From NCBI GenBank assembly GCA_963725395.1, contig CAVRYH010000002.1, positions 310,001-374,000 on the forward strand: a DNA stretch of 64,000 nt, read 5' to 3'. Position 1 is the first letter of the stretch. Each line of letters starts with the position of its first letter. The DNA comes from Bog-756 sp963725395 (lineage in GTDB: Bacteria > Actinomycetota > Acidimicrobiia > Acidimicrobiales > RAAP-2). The notes under the pieces are model-generated. The model was not told the DNA's origin, searched no databases, and saw nothing but the letters and a program-made list of their open reading frames with translations. The position numbers were made by a program, and so were the translations under genes. Below are positions 1 through 8,243 of the stretch, piece after piece.

Positions 1-798
1 CCGCCGGGAGAACGCCGCCCAGCGGTCGGGGTCGCCGGCGGCGGCCACGTACTCCCGCTGGAACCCCTCGTCCCGGTGATAGTCGGGGACGCACGCGGTG
101 AAGTGCGCGCCGCCGGGCGTCTCGACCACGCCGTCGGTGAGCAGGCGGCTGATGCACATGGTCTGCAGCGGTCCTTCCGTGGTGAACAGCTCGGTCTCGA
201 CGAGACGCTCGGTGGTCACGAACCGCCGGTCGGCGGCACCGAGGAAGAGCTCGTCGAAGAAGGGGTCGGGTCCGAGGATCTGCCCCGACCCGTGGGCGTC
301 GGCCCGGTTGACGTGGACCACGGCGGCGTCCAGCCGGAGCGCGGGCATGGCCACCAGCTCCTCACCGTCGTCGTAGGGCGAGGCGACGGTGCGCAGTGAG
401 GGATTCAGCTTGAGCACGTCGGAGCCGAGTCCGGCCCGGGTGGGGAGGAACGGCACCCGCTGGGAGGCGGCGAGCAGCCCCAGGTAGAACATCCCCTCGT
501 CGATCTCCATGCTCTCGACGGCGCCGGTCTGCCTGGCCACCTTGAAGTGGGGATCGGTCGGGATCGAATCGAGGGTCACGAAGCCGTAGACGACCTTGGC
601 CACCTTGCCGGCGGCGCACAGCAGGCCCACGTCGGGGCCGCCGTAGGACACCACGGTGAGGTCGGTGAGGTCGGAGCGGAGGATGGCCCGGACGGCGGCC
701 ATCGGCTTGCGTCTCGATCCCCAGCCCCCGATGCCGATGGCCATCCCACTGCGCAGTTCGCCGACCATCTCGCCCAATGTGAGTCGCTTGTCGCTCAT
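1..798 (-). CDS. ipdA: CoA-transferase-family subunit A, IpdA-like (3' end outside window)
   Basis: Reading leftwards from the ATG at 798 gives a protein that begins MSDKRLTLGEMVGELRSGM and carries GIGGWGSRRKPMA and SYGGPDVGLL, typical of the class I CoA-transferase alpha fold. In Mycobacterium, IpdA with IpdB hydrolyses the last carbocycle (ring C) of cholesterol as the CoA thioester COCHEA-CoA. The name rests on the family pattern plus position: it lies 10 nt after echA20 on the same strand, as in the mycobacterial Rv3550-Rv3552 order. An ipdB gene would be expected just left of the window. The stop codon is not in view. A glutaconate or 3-oxoacid CoA-transferase alpha subunit is the alternative. 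Confidence 0.8.
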   Translation of the reverse strand, partial: MSDKRLTLGEMVGELRSGMAIGIGGWGSRRKPMAAVRAILRSDLTDLTVVSYGGPDVGLLCAAGKVAKVVYGFVTLDSIPTDPHFKVARQTGAVESMEIDEGMFYLGLLAASQRVPFLPTRAGLGSDVLKLNPSLRTVASPYDDGEELVAMPALRLDAAVVHVNRADAHGSGQILGPDPFFDELFLGAADRRFVTTERLVETELFTTEGPLQTMCISRLLTDGVVETPGGAHFTACVPDYHRDEGFQREYVAAAGDPDRWAAFSRR

Positions 799-808
799 GT
801 CCGCATCC

Positions 809-1567
809 TCAACCGGACGTGTCGGCGTCGCGCTTCTCGACGAAGGCCTGCCGTTGCTCGTCGGCGACGCCCGACACGTGCAGCTCGTAGGTGAACCCCT
901 GCTCGAAGCGGTAGCTGTGCCTCACATCGACCGGGTCGATCCCGTTGAGGGACTCCTTGGCCCGCCGGATGATGGTCGGGCTCTTCGCCGCGATCTCGGC
1001 GGCAACATCGTAGGCGGCCCCGACGAGCTGGTCGGGGGGGACCACACGCAGGACCGACCCGTAGCCGTGGAGCTCGGCGGCGGTGGCGGGCTTGGCGGTG
1101 TAGACCATCGAGCGCATGCGGTGCTGGGGGACCAGACGTGACAGGTGGGTGGCGGCGCCGAGCGCACCGCGGTCGACCTCGGGCAGCCCGAAGGTGGCAT
1201 CCTGGGAGGCCACGACGATGTCCGCGTTCCCGGCGATGCCCACACCGCCCCCGAGGCAGAACCCGTGGACGGCGGCGATGACCGGAACCTCGCACTCGTA
1301 GACGGCGGCGAACGCCGCGAAGCAGCCCCGGTTGGCCCCGATGAGGGCCTCGTCCCCCTTGGCCTGGATCTCTTTGATGTCGACCCCTGCGCAGAACCCG
1401 CGTCCCTCGGCCCGCACGATCACCACCCGGTTGTCGGGCACCCGCCCCGCGGCCAGCACGGCGTCGGCCAGGCTGTACCAGCCGGCGACGTCCAGAGCGT
1501 TCACCGGGGGATGGTCGATGACGACCTCGGCGATCCCGGGCTCCTTCTGGTGGGACGAGATGGGCAT
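809..1567 (-). CDS. echA20: Enoyl-CoA hydratase/isomerase family ring hydrolase, EchA20-like
   Basis: A 252-aa crotonase-fold protein. The oxyanion-hole regions are visible (GRGFCAGVDIKEIQ and VHGFCLGGGVGIAG), and the length is close to the about 250 aa of mycobacterial EchA20. That enzyme hydrolytically opens the D ring of HIEC-CoA during cholesterol breakdown, just before IpdAB acts. The ATG at 1567 is chosen because the family similarity starts at once (PISSHQKEPGIAEVVIDHPPVNAL). The frame stays open upstream, but that part looks like antisense of the SDR. It sits 10 nt before ipdA and is divergent from the SDR at 1710, repeating the mycobacterial arrangement. A generic enoyl-CoA hydratase cannot be excluded from sequence alone. 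Confidence 0.8.
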   Translation of the reverse strand: MPISSHQKEPGIAEVVIDHPPVNALDVAGWYSLADAVLAAGRVPDNRVVIVRAEGRGFCAGVDIKEIQAKGDEALIGANRGCFAAFAAVYECEVPVIAAVHGFCLGGGVGIAGNADIVVASQDATFGLPEVDRGALGAATHLSRLVPQHRMRSMVYTAKPATAAELHGYGSVLRVVPPDQLVGAAYDVAAEIAAKSPTIIRRAKESLNGIDPVDVRHSYRFEQGFTYELHVSGVADEQRQAFVEKRDADTSG

Positions 1568-1663
1568 GGCCTGCTTCCGGGTCCTGGAGGCGTGGACCGC
1601 ACGGTTCCGTCCACGGGGCCGGGGCATCGTGGACCGGAGGCGCGGGCACACGCTCGGCGTGAT

Positions 1664-1692
1664 CTGATACAGCGTCAGGACAGTACCAGTCC
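1664..1692. promoter_or_regulatory. Two adjacent inverted repeats in the echA20/SDR divergent promoter
   Basis: CTGATACAGCGTCAG (1664-1678) has 4-bp arms, CTGA and TCAG. GGACAGTACCAGTCC (1678-1692) has arms GGAC and GTCC. They lie between the divergent starts at 1567 and 1710, where a TetR-type repressor such as KstR2 would bind. Neither matches the KstR2 consensus I remember, so the regulator is unknown and chance is possible with such short arms. Confidence 0.3.
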
Positions 1693-1709
1693 GAGACCGG
1701 GAGGCAGAG

Positions 1710-2546
1710 GTGACGGAATCCGAGATCGACCACGCCAGGGTCACGTTCGACTTCGGCGGGCACGCGGTGATCGTGACCGGCGGAACCAGGGGCATCGGGC
1801 GCGCCATCGCCGTCGCATTCCTGTCGGCCGGCGCGGACGTACTGGTGTGCGGGCGAACCGACGTGGTCGAGGCCGACCTGCCCGCGGCCGACGATCGCTC
1901 GGGTGCGACCCGTCGTGCCGTCCACGTGCCCGCCGACATCCGCGACGCGGACCAGGCGGCGTCGGTTGTCATCGCCGCCGCCGAACGGTTCGGTCGGCTC
2001 GATTTGCTGGTCAACAATGCCGGGGGCTCGCCCGCGGTGGATGCCGACGACGCGTCGCCGCGGTTCTTGGCCTCGATCGTGGCCCTCAACCTGCTCGCCC
2101 CCCTCTACTGTGCCCAGGCCGCCAACCGCCTCATGCAGGCCCAGCCGGAAGGCGGCTCGATCGTGAACATCAGCTCGGTGAGCGGGCTGCGGCCGTCCCC
2201 GGGCACCGCCGCCTACGGGGCGGCCAAGGCGGGACTGATCAACCTCACCCAGTCGCTCGCCATCGAGTGGGCGCCCAAGGTGCGGGTGAACAGCCTCAGC
2301 GCCGGGCTGGTGGCCACCGAGGGCGCCGACGACCACTACGGAGGCCCGGGAGGGATGGCGGCCGTGGCGGCCACCATTCCCCTAGGGAGGTTCGGCACGC
2401 CCGAGGACGTGGCCGGTCTGTGTCTGTTCCTGGCATCACCCCTGGCCGGGTACGTGACGGGTGCCAATCTGGTGGCCCACGGGGGAGGGGAGCGACCGCC
2501 CTTTCTGTCCGCTGTCGACCAGGCCACCGAGCGGAAGGGCCACTAG
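1710..2546 (+). CDS. SDR-family oxidoreductase of the steroid-degradation locus
   Basis: A 278-aa classical short-chain dehydrogenase. It has the Rossmann glycine motif TGGTRGIGRA (about residues 25-34), NNAG (about 103), the catalytic Ser in ISSVSG and the YxxxK pair in YGAAKAG, and ends with the usual C-terminal loop. The start is GTG at 1710, preceded by GGGAGGCAG. Gene order (divergent from echA20-ipdA) matches the mycobacterial Rv3549c/Rv3550 boundary, so a hydroxyacyl-CoA or ring-hydroxyl oxidation step in C/D-ring catabolism is inferred. The substrate cannot be read from sequence. Confidence 0.85.
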   Translation: MTESEIDHARVTFDFGGHAVIVTGGTRGIGRAIAVAFLSAGADVLVCGRTDVVEADLPAADDRSGATRRAVHVPADIRDADQAASVVIAAAERFGRLDLLVNNAGGSPAVDADDASPRFLASIVALNLLAPLYCAQAANRLMQAQPEGGSIVNISSVSGLRPSPGTAAYGAAKAGLINLTQSLAIEWAPKVRVNSLSAGLVATEGADDHYGGPGGMAAVAATIPLGRFGTPEDVAGLCLFLASPLAGYVTGANLVAHGGGERPPFLSAVDQATERKGH

Positions 2547-2719
2547 GACCGCCCTCCCCACGGCCTGTCGGTGAGATGGGTGCCCGCACGACAGGGAGGC
2601 CGGTGCCCCGGCGAGGGGGCAAGGGGCTCGAAACCGCTCAAGTGGGCCTCCGACCTGGTCGATGTTCCCTAGGTGACCCCAGCTCAGTCGGCTGCCCGTG
2701 GACCGGGCACTCGTGAACC

Positions 2720-3817
2720 GTGTGGCGAACGCGTGGTCGGACGATGCTGACGGACACGCGGACGTCGTTCACGCTGGTGGGTACCCCTTATCTCGACTAC
2801 CTCCCGGTGGTCGACCTGTCGAGCGGGCGCCTGCTCGGCATGGAGGCCCTGGTGCGCTGGCAACATCCGACCGAGGGCCGGATCCCGCCCGACCAGTTGA
2901 TCCCCCGGGCCGAGGCCAGCGGGGACATCGGCCCCCTGACCCGGTGGATCTTCATGGAGGCCTGCGAACAGGCCAACCGGTGGTCCCCGAGCATCCAGCT
3001 GGGCGTGAACTGCACCGTCCATCAACTGCGCCGGGGCGAGGTGTCCAAGGCGGTGAACGAGGCGTTGGAGCGGACCGGCTTCCGGGGCGGCCAACTGACC
3101 CTCGAGGTCACCGAGGACGCCATCGTCGACCCCGACTCCTCGGCTGAGCTCCGGGCCCTCTCACAGATGGGCGTCCAGCTCTCGGTGGACAACGTCGGGA
3201 CCAACTGGTCGTCCTTCGAGCCGCTCAAGCGCCACTCCATCAGCACGCTCAAGATCGACGGCTCGTTCATCAGGGGCCTGGAACAGTCCGAGGGGATCAA
3301 CCGCCTGGTGGTCGAGACCGTCATCCACATGGCCCACTCCCTCGGGATGTCGGCGATCGTCGAGAGTGTCGAGACGTTCAACCAGGTCGACATCGTCCGT
3401 TCCTTCATGGCGGATGCCGCCCAGGGTTACTTCTTCGCCCAGCCCATGTCGAGTGAGGACGCAGCCGCGTTCGCCGCGGGCCCCGACGTGCCCCAGTTCT
3501 CGCTCACGACGGCCAATACGCTGCTCAAGCCCCACGCCGGTCCGGCCACGCTGACCAGCGAGGACCGTCCGGGCGGCCAGGACCCCGGTGCCGGCCAGGT
3601 CGCCGCCGTTGACGAGGCAACCGGCGAGGACGGGGGAGCCGTCGTCGAGCACCGGGGGGCCGCACGCCGGGACGATGCCGGTGGACGGGACGACGAACCG
3701 CGACAGGAGCCGACCATCGATGGTGGGACCGGCGGGGACCGGACCGCCGACTCGCACGGCCCGAAGGGGCCCGCCGCCAGGGAGGACTCCGCCGAATTGT
3801 CCGACGACCAGGGGTAA
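2720..3817 (+). CDS. EAL-domain protein with altered active-site loop
   Basis: A 365-aa protein. Residues 25-250 form an EAL (cyclic-di-GMP phosphodiesterase) domain with no GGDEF or obvious sensor domain. Seen, numbering from the GTG at 2720: E42-A-L, N97, E129/E132, D157, K178, E215 and Q235-G-Y. The canonical DDFGTGYSS loop reads DNVGTNWSS, so the second metal-associated Asp is Asn158, and AEGVE reads VESVE. It may be a weak enzyme or a c-di-GMP binding protein. The last ~100 residues are Gly/Asp/Glu-rich and probably disordered. An ATG at 2744 (MLTDTR) is an equally good start, and neither has a clear Shine-Dalgarno sequence. It is followed by pntAA after 70 bp. Confidence 0.85.
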   Translation: MWRTRGRTMLTDTRTSFTLVGTPYLDYLPVVDLSSGRLLGMEALVRWQHPTEGRIPPDQLIPRAEASGDIGPLTRWIFMEACEQANRWSPSIQLGVNCTVHQLRRGEVSKAVNEALERTGFRGGQLTLEVTEDAIVDPDSSAELRALSQMGVQLSVDNVGTNWSSFEPLKRHSISTLKIDGSFIRGLEQSEGINRLVVETVIHMAHSLGMSAIVESVETFNQVDIVRSFMADAAQGYFFAQPMSSEDAAAFAAGPDVPQFSLTTANTLLKPHAGPATLTSEDRPGGQDPGAGQVAAVDEATGEDGGAVVEHRGAARRDDAGGRDDEPRQEPTIDGGTGGDRTADSHGPKGPAAREDSAELSDDQG

Positions 3818-3825
3818 TTCCCTGG
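3808..3825. promoter_or_regulatory. Palindrome CCAGGG-N6-CCCTGG upstream of pntAA
   Basis: CCAGGGGTAATTCCCTGG has perfect 6-bp arms around GTAATT. It overlaps the EAL gene stop codon (TAA 3815-3817) and ends 62 bp before the pntAA GTG. It may be an operator for the pnt operon or a weak terminator for the EAL gene. The core GGGTAATTNCCTGGTG recurs at 8080-8095. Confidence 0.35.
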
Positions 3826-3887
3826 TGCCGGACGGTTGCCGGCCGCATTGAGGGGACTCCCGCCCAAAATGCTGTATACCTCTGGCC

Positions 3888-5120
3888 GTGAAACTCGCGG
3901 TGATCAGAGAGTCGCGCCCCGGGGAGGACCGGGTGGCCGTGGTCCCCGAAGTGGCCGAGAAGCTGGCCCGGACCGGCGTCGAGGTCGTGGTGGAATCGGG
4001 AGCCGGCGCCGCTGCCCGCTTCCCCGACGAGGACTTCCTGGCCGTCGGCGCCTCGGTTGCACCCGATGCGGCGTCGGCACTGAGCGGGGCCGATGTGGTC
4101 GCCCGCGTGCAGCCCCCCACGCTCGACGAGGTGGCCCAACTGCCAAAGGGTGTCTCGGTGATCAGCTTCTTGCAGCCGGTCGCCTCGGCCGAGGCGGTGG
4201 CCGCGCTCGCTGCTCGCGGGGCGACCGTCTATAGCCTCGACCTCCTGCCCCGGATCAGCCGGGCGCAATCCATGGACGCCCTCTCCTCCCAGGCCACCGT
4301 GGCCGGCTATCGCGCCGGGCTGTCGGCCGCCGAGCACCTGGCCAAGTTCTTCCCGATGTTCATGACGGCGGCCGGCACCGTGCCCCCGGCCAAGGTGCTC
4401 GTGATGGGAGCCGGTGTGGCCGGGCTCCAGGCCATCGCCACCGCCCGCCGTCTGGGGGCGGTGGTGCGGGCCTATGACGTGCGTGCCGCGGCCAAAGAGG
4501 AGGTGGAGAGCCTGGGTGCCAAGTTCGTCGAGTTGGGCCTCGAGACCCAAGAGGGTTCAGGGGGGTATGCCAAGGAGCAGTCGGCCGAGTACCTGGCCAA
4601 GCAGCAGGAGCTTCTCGCCGCTGAGGTGGCCGCCTCCGACGTGGTGATCACGACAGCCCAGATCCCCGGCCGGAAGGCGCCGATCCTGGTCACGGCGGCG
4701 ATGGTCGAGGGGATGGCCGACGGCGCCGTCATCGTGGACATGGCCGCGGACTCGGGGGGCAACTGCGAGCTGTCGGTGCCCGGCGAGGACGTCCGGGTCA
4801 ATGGTGTGACCGTGGTCGGGCTGTCCAATCCGCCGGCCTCCATGCCCACCCACGCCAGTTTCCTCTACGCCAGGAACATCGCCAACTTCTTGGGCCTCCT
4901 CGTGAAGGATGGCGAGCTGGCACCGGACTTCGACGACGAGATCGTGGCTGGCACCTGCGTCGTGAGGAACGGCGAGGTGGTCCATGCCCCGACCGCCGAA
5001 GCCCTCGGGCTGGCACCGCCACCTCAGGCTCCGGCTCCGGCCGAGCCGGCGTCCGCCGAGCCCTCCACGGCGGCCGGCACCGAGGAGGAGCCGACCGAAC
5101 CGAAGGAGAGTGGATCATGA
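3888..5120 (+). CDS. pntAA: NAD(P) transhydrogenase subunit alpha, part 1 (soluble NAD(H) domain)
   Basis: A 410-aa soluble domain I of proton-translocating transhydrogenase, which passes hydride between NAD(H) and NADP(H) coupled to the proton gradient. The N-terminal AlaDH/PNT fold (MKLAVIRESRPGEDRVAVVPE) is followed by an NAD-binding Rossmann domain with VMGAGVAGLQAIATARRLGA (about residues 170-190). The mobile loop and SAEYL region follow. The last ~35 residues are Pro/Ala/Glu-rich and lead to the separate membrane subunit. GTG start at 3888. The split alpha subunit (PntAA plus PntAB) is the usual bacterial three-gene form, unlike the fused E. coli PntA. It overlaps pntAB by 4 nt. Confidence 0.95.
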   Translation: MKLAVIRESRPGEDRVAVVPEVAEKLARTGVEVVVESGAGAAARFPDEDFLAVGASVAPDAASALSGADVVARVQPPTLDEVAQLPKGVSVISFLQPVASAEAVAALAARGATVYSLDLLPRISRAQSMDALSSQATVAGYRAGLSAAEHLAKFFPMFMTAAGTVPPAKVLVMGAGVAGLQAIATARRLGAVVRAYDVRAAAKEEVESLGAKFVELGLETQEGSGGYAKEQSAEYLAKQQELLAAEVAASDVVITTAQIPGRKAPILVTAAMVEGMADGAVIVDMAADSGGNCELSVPGEDVRVNGVTVVGLSNPPASMPTHASFLYARNIANFLGLLVKDGELAPDFDDEIVAGTCVVRNGEVVHAPTAEALGLAPPPQAPAPAEPASAEPSTAAGTEEEPTEPKESGS

Positions 5121-5452
5121 GCACCGGCATCCTCGAGTTCGTCACCGTGTTCGTGCTGGCCGCATTCGTGGGCATCGAGGTGATAAACGCCGTCCCGAGC
5201 ATTCTGCACACCCCACTGATGTCGGGGAGCAACGCCATCCACGGCATCGTGCTCGTCGGCACCATCCTCATCATGGGAGAGGCCAGCGGAGCCCTGCAGA
5301 TAACGCTGGCATTCCTGGCTGTGCTGCTCGCCACCTTGAACATCGTGGGTGGGTTCGTAGTCACCGACCGGATGCTTGAGATGTTCAAGTCCAAGCCGTC
5401 CGACCGCGCCGGCAAGGGCGCAGGGGATGACGCGAAAGGTGGTGAGCGGTGA
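5117..5452 (+). CDS. pntAB: NAD(P) transhydrogenase subunit alpha, part 2 (membrane)
   Basis: A 111-aa membrane protein with three hydrophobic segments: about residues 4-21, 40-58 and 62-83. It has the family pattern VFVGIEVINAVPSILHTPLMSGSNAIHGIVLVG (seen here as EVINAVPSILHTPLMSGS followed by NAIHGIVLVG). It is the membrane part of domain II, pairing with PntB to form the proton channel. Its start ATG overlaps the pntAA stop (ATGA, 5117-5120) and its stop overlaps the pntB GTG, so the three are translationally coupled. Confidence 0.95.
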   Translation: MSTGILEFVTVFVLAAFVGIEVINAVPSILHTPLMSGSNAIHGIVLVGTILIMGEASGALQITLAFLAVLLATLNIVGGFVVTDRMLEMFKSKPSDRAGKGAGDDAKGGER

Positions 5453-6849
5453 AGCTCACCACCGGGATCGACCTGGTCTACCTCCTGGCCGCCATCGGGT
5501 TCATCCTGGCCCTCAAGGGGCTGAGCTCACCCAAGCACGCCCGGAACGGGAACCTCCTCGCGGCAGCCGCGGCCGCCGTGGCCGTCGGCTTCACGTTCGC
5601 CTATCCCGAGGTCCGGGCCCACTCGCTCAACCTGATCCTCACGCTGGTGGCCATGGCCATCGGCGCGGCCATCGCCGTCCCGGCGGCCCGCCTGGTGAAG
5701 ATGACGGCGATGCCCCAGATGGTGGCCATCTTCAACGGGGTCGGTGGTGGTGCCGCCGCCCTGATCTCGATCGTCGTGTTCCTCATCGAGGCCCCGGGCA
5801 AGCCGGCGGTGTACCGGATCGCCGAGGTGCTCTTCGGAGTGCTGGTCGGCTGTGTCTCGTTCTCCGGGAGCGCCATCGCGTTCGCCAAGCTCCAGGAGCT
5901 GATGACCGGGCGTCCGGTCACCTATCCGGCACAGCAGGTGATCAACGCCATCGTGGCCGCGGCCATCGCCGGACTGGCCATCGCCACGCTGCTCACCGGT
6001 AGTGTTCCCCTGCTCGCCGCCATGGCCGGGCTGTCGTTGGTCCTCGGCGTGATCTTCGTCCTCCCCATCGGCGGCGCCGACGTGCCCGTGCTGATCTCAC
6101 TGCTCAACTCGTTCACCGGTCTGGCCGTGGCCGCCTCGGGCTTCACTCTCAACAACAACCTCCTGATCATCGCCGGCACGCTGGTGGGTGCCTCCGGCAT
6201 CCTGCTCACGCGGATGATGAGCAAGGCGATGGGTCGGTCGTTGGCCAACGTGCTGTTCAGCGCCTTCGGTTCCGTGGTGACGGCCGCAGGTGGTGCCGAC
6301 GGCTCCGCCGAGACCCGGACGGTGAAGAGCGGCACGCCCGAGGACATCGGTGTGCTGCTGGCCTACGCCCGGAAGGTGGTGATCATCCCGGGCTACGGAT
6401 TGGCGGTCGCCCAGGCTCAGCACACCGCCCGCGAGCTGGCCGACCTGTTGATGGAGCGGGGAGTGGAGGTGTTCTACGCCATCCACCCGGTGGCCGGCCG
6501 CATGCCCGGTCACATGAACGTCCTGCTGGCCGAGGCCAATGTCCCCTATGACGAGCTGAAGGAGATGGACGAGGCCAATCCCGAGATGGCCACGGCCGAC
6601 GTCGCGCTGGTGGTCGGGGCCAATGACACGGTCAACCCGGCGGCGAAGAACACTCCGGGGAGCCCGATCTACGGGATGCCCATCATCCACGCCGACGAGG
6701 CCCAGAACATCGTGTTCCTCAAGCGGTCGATGCGCCCGGGCTTCGCCGGCATCGACAACGAGCTGCTGTTCGACGACAAGACGACGCTGCTGTTCGGGGA
6801 CGCCAAGGATACGCTGACCAAGCTGGTCGCCGCCGTCAAGAACGCCTGA
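5449..6849 (+). CDS. pntB: NAD(P) transhydrogenase subunit beta
   Basis: A 466-aa integral membrane subunit. About nine hydrophobic helices occupy residues 1-265 (for example VYLLAAIGFILALKGLSSP), then the NADP(H)-binding domain III from about 285. GYGLAVAQAQH, HPVAGRMPGHMNVLLAEA and GANDTVNPAA are hallmark PntB motifs. The start is GTG at 5449, overlapping pntAB. The C-terminus overlaps by 14 nt, tail to tail, with the opposite-strand PIN/TRAM gene. With PntAA and PntAB it balances NADPH and NADH pools. Confidence 0.96.
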   Translation: MKLTTGIDLVYLLAAIGFILALKGLSSPKHARNGNLLAAAAAAVAVGFTFAYPEVRAHSLNLILTLVAMAIGAAIAVPAARLVKMTAMPQMVAIFNGVGGGAAALISIVVFLIEAPGKPAVYRIAEVLFGVLVGCVSFSGSAIAFAKLQELMTGRPVTYPAQQVINAIVAAAIAGLAIATLLTGSVPLLAAMAGLSLVLGVIFVLPIGGADVPVLISLLNSFTGLAVAASGFTLNNNLLIIAGTLVGASGILLTRMMSKAMGRSLANVLFSAFGSVVTAAGGADGSAETRTVKSGTPEDIGVLLAYARKVVIIPGYGLAVAQAQHTARELADLLMERGVEVFYAIHPVAGRMPGHMNVLLAEANVPYDELKEMDEANPEMATADVALVVGANDTVNPAAKNTPGSPIYGMPIIHADEAQNIVFLKRSMRPGFAGIDNELLFDDKTTLLFGDAKDTLTKLVAAVKNA

Positions 6850-7543
6850 GCCCCCTGGCACCCGCCCCCGGTGCGGCCGGACGCCCGAGGAGAGGTCGCT
6901 CGTCCCCCCGCACCTCTCCGGTGGCCGGGCTCAATTTGGCAAAGACCATGATCCCCTGGCTGGTCGGTCGGGTGGAGAGCACGGTGACTTCGACGGGCGC
7001 CCCGCCGATCAGATGGAGGGCGTCGCTCACCACGACCATGTCGCCGTCGGGCAGATAACCGACCGCCTGGCGAGGTTGACGTCCCTCCTTGATCAGTTCG
7101 ACGATCAGCCGCTCACCCGGGGTGTGGTCGGGGGCGAGGCCGTTGGCCACCTCCCGCAGGTCCACGGCGATCAGCTCCCAACGGGCGGCCTGCTCGACCA
7201 CCGAGGTCGAGCACGTCCCCACCCGCAGCCCCGTCCGGCGGGCCACGGTGAGCAGCTTGCCGTCGAGGTCGTCGACCTCGGGGACCTCGTCGGCGCACAG
7301 GTGGACGGGGACGTTCATCTCGCGGAGCGCCTCCAGCGCTTCCAGCCCACGTCGGGCCCGGCGTGAGCTGACCGGGTCGGGAGCCTCGGCCATCGATCGC
7401 AGGTGGTCCATCACGAATTGGGGGACGACGAGCCCACCCGGCAGGAGCCCGCTCCGCCCGAGGACCAGGAGAAGCCGGTCCATCACCGCCGAAGTGTCGA
7501 CCAGGAGTGCGTCACTCTGTGACGAGTCCGACCGTGGCGACAA
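6836..7543 (-). CDS. PIN/TRAM-domain protein, C-terminal half of a split YacL-type protein
   Basis: A 235-aa protein matching the cytoplasmic half of YacL-family proteins. The PIN domain starts at LLVDTSAVMD (residues 13-22) and runs to about 135 (VDLREVANGLAP), then a TRAM-like beta-barrel (DGDMVVVSDALHLIGG). The usual FVLDEL motif reads FVMDHL and the usual TnDyN motif reads TCSTS, so two of the four acidic nuclease residues are missing, while the first Asp (VDTS) and the DLDGK Asp remain. RNase activity is therefore doubtful. The membrane half is the next ORF upstream (7512-7961), one frame off and overlapping by 32 nt. The downstream end overlaps pntB by 14 nt on the other strand. Confidence 0.75.
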   Translation of the reverse strand: MSPRSDSSQSDALLVDTSAVMDRLLLVLGRSGLLPGGLVVPQFVMDHLRSMAEAPDPVSSRRARRGLEALEALREMNVPVHLCADEVPEVDDLDGKLLTVARRTGLRVGTCSTSVVEQAARWELIAVDLREVANGLAPDHTPGERLIVELIKEGRQPRQAVGYLPDGDMVVVSDALHLIGGAPVEVTVLSTRPTSQGIMVFAKLSPATGEVRGDERPLLGRPAAPGAGARGLRRS

Positions 7544-7961
7544 GATGCCGCGACAGTCCCACCGCCTCGAGGATCTGGCGTCCCTTGACCGAACCGATGC
7601 GCCAGCCCAGTGAGGCGAGTATCCACACCAGCCCGGCCGTGACGAGGAGGGTGACCCCCGAGCGGAAGATGACGAGGAGGGGGAGTCCGACCACCATGCC
7701 GAGCAGCATCCCCGACGTCGAGATCATCGAGGAGGCGAAGATCTCACCCGGCGGGGTGTTGCGGAGGAGGAACACGGCCTTCTGCAGGCCCTTGTCGAGC
7801 AGCCGGCCGGCCACGCCCCCCAGCACGTAGCTGATGGCCGCCCCGAAGAGCATCCCGATCAGCGAGGCGTGGGCGGTGCCGCCGACACTGTGGCCGAGCT
7901 CGTAGCCGGCCACCGAGCCGGCCAGGACGAAGAGGAGGCGGAAGCCTTCGACAAAGAGCAC
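7512..7961 (-). CDS. YacL-type membrane anchor, N-terminal half of a split gene
   Basis: A 149-aa protein with about four hydrophobic helices (FRLLFVLAGSVAGYELG, ASLIGMLFGAAISYVLGG, GMLLGMVVGLPLLVIF, VTLLVTAGLVWILASLG). The topology, spacing and the sequence around GEIFASSMIS match the N-terminal membrane region of YacL proteins, which normally continue straight into a PIN-TRAM domain (about 350 aa in all). Here the frame stops at 7512 and PIN continues from an ATG at 7543 in a frame shifted by one. It could be a real two-gene form or a frameshift. GTG start, with no strong ribosome site seen. Confidence 0.65.
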   Translation of the reverse strand: MLFVEGFRLLFVLAGSVAGYELGHSVGGTAHASLIGMLFGAAISYVLGGVAGRLLDKGLQKAVFLLRNTPPGEIFASSMISTSGMLLGMVVGLPLLVIFRSGVTLLVTAGLVWILASLGWRIGSVKGRQILEAVGLSRHLVATVGLVTE

Positions 7962-8079
7962 GGCTCAGCTGCCGGGTTCGGTGTTGCGGTTCGGATGGTT
8001 CATCGGCAGTCCACTTCGGTTATCGCCACGTGACAAGGGTCCGCCCTTTTCATTGTCGGAAACGGGCCGATGATCTTTA

Positions 8080-8095
8080 GGGTAATTGCCTGGTG
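8080..8095 (+). promoter_or_regulatory. Repeat of the GGGTAATTNCCTGGTG element upstream of the GH18 gene
   Basis: GGGTAATTGCCTGGTG matches 15 of 16 bases at 3812-3827. It lies in the relatively AT-rich 280-bp leader before the GH18 gene (ATG 8244). The arms are weaker here (AGG...CCT). Its function is unknown, and two copies in 64 kb could still be chance. Confidence 0.25.
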
Positions 8096-8243
8096 AATTT
8101 GACGAAACCTGGTCTAGATTGGATCCATCTGCCCAAGCAATGTCCATGTCAACGACACAAAAGTGCAGAAAGTGGTAATCTCACTACTCTGAGCGGTCAA
8201 CTAGCGCGCGTTGCTGGTCGCTCCATCTCTGAGAACCGTCCCC

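Noticed and set aside
1145..2716. Plus-strand frame of 523 codons
   Set aside because: It overlaps echA20 antisense and the SDR out of frame, with Arg/Gly/Pro-rich translation.
6836..7543. VapC-type toxin
   Set aside because: The PIN domain is followed by a TRAM-like domain and preceded by a YacL membrane ORF, and there is no antitoxin gene; catalytic acids are also missing.
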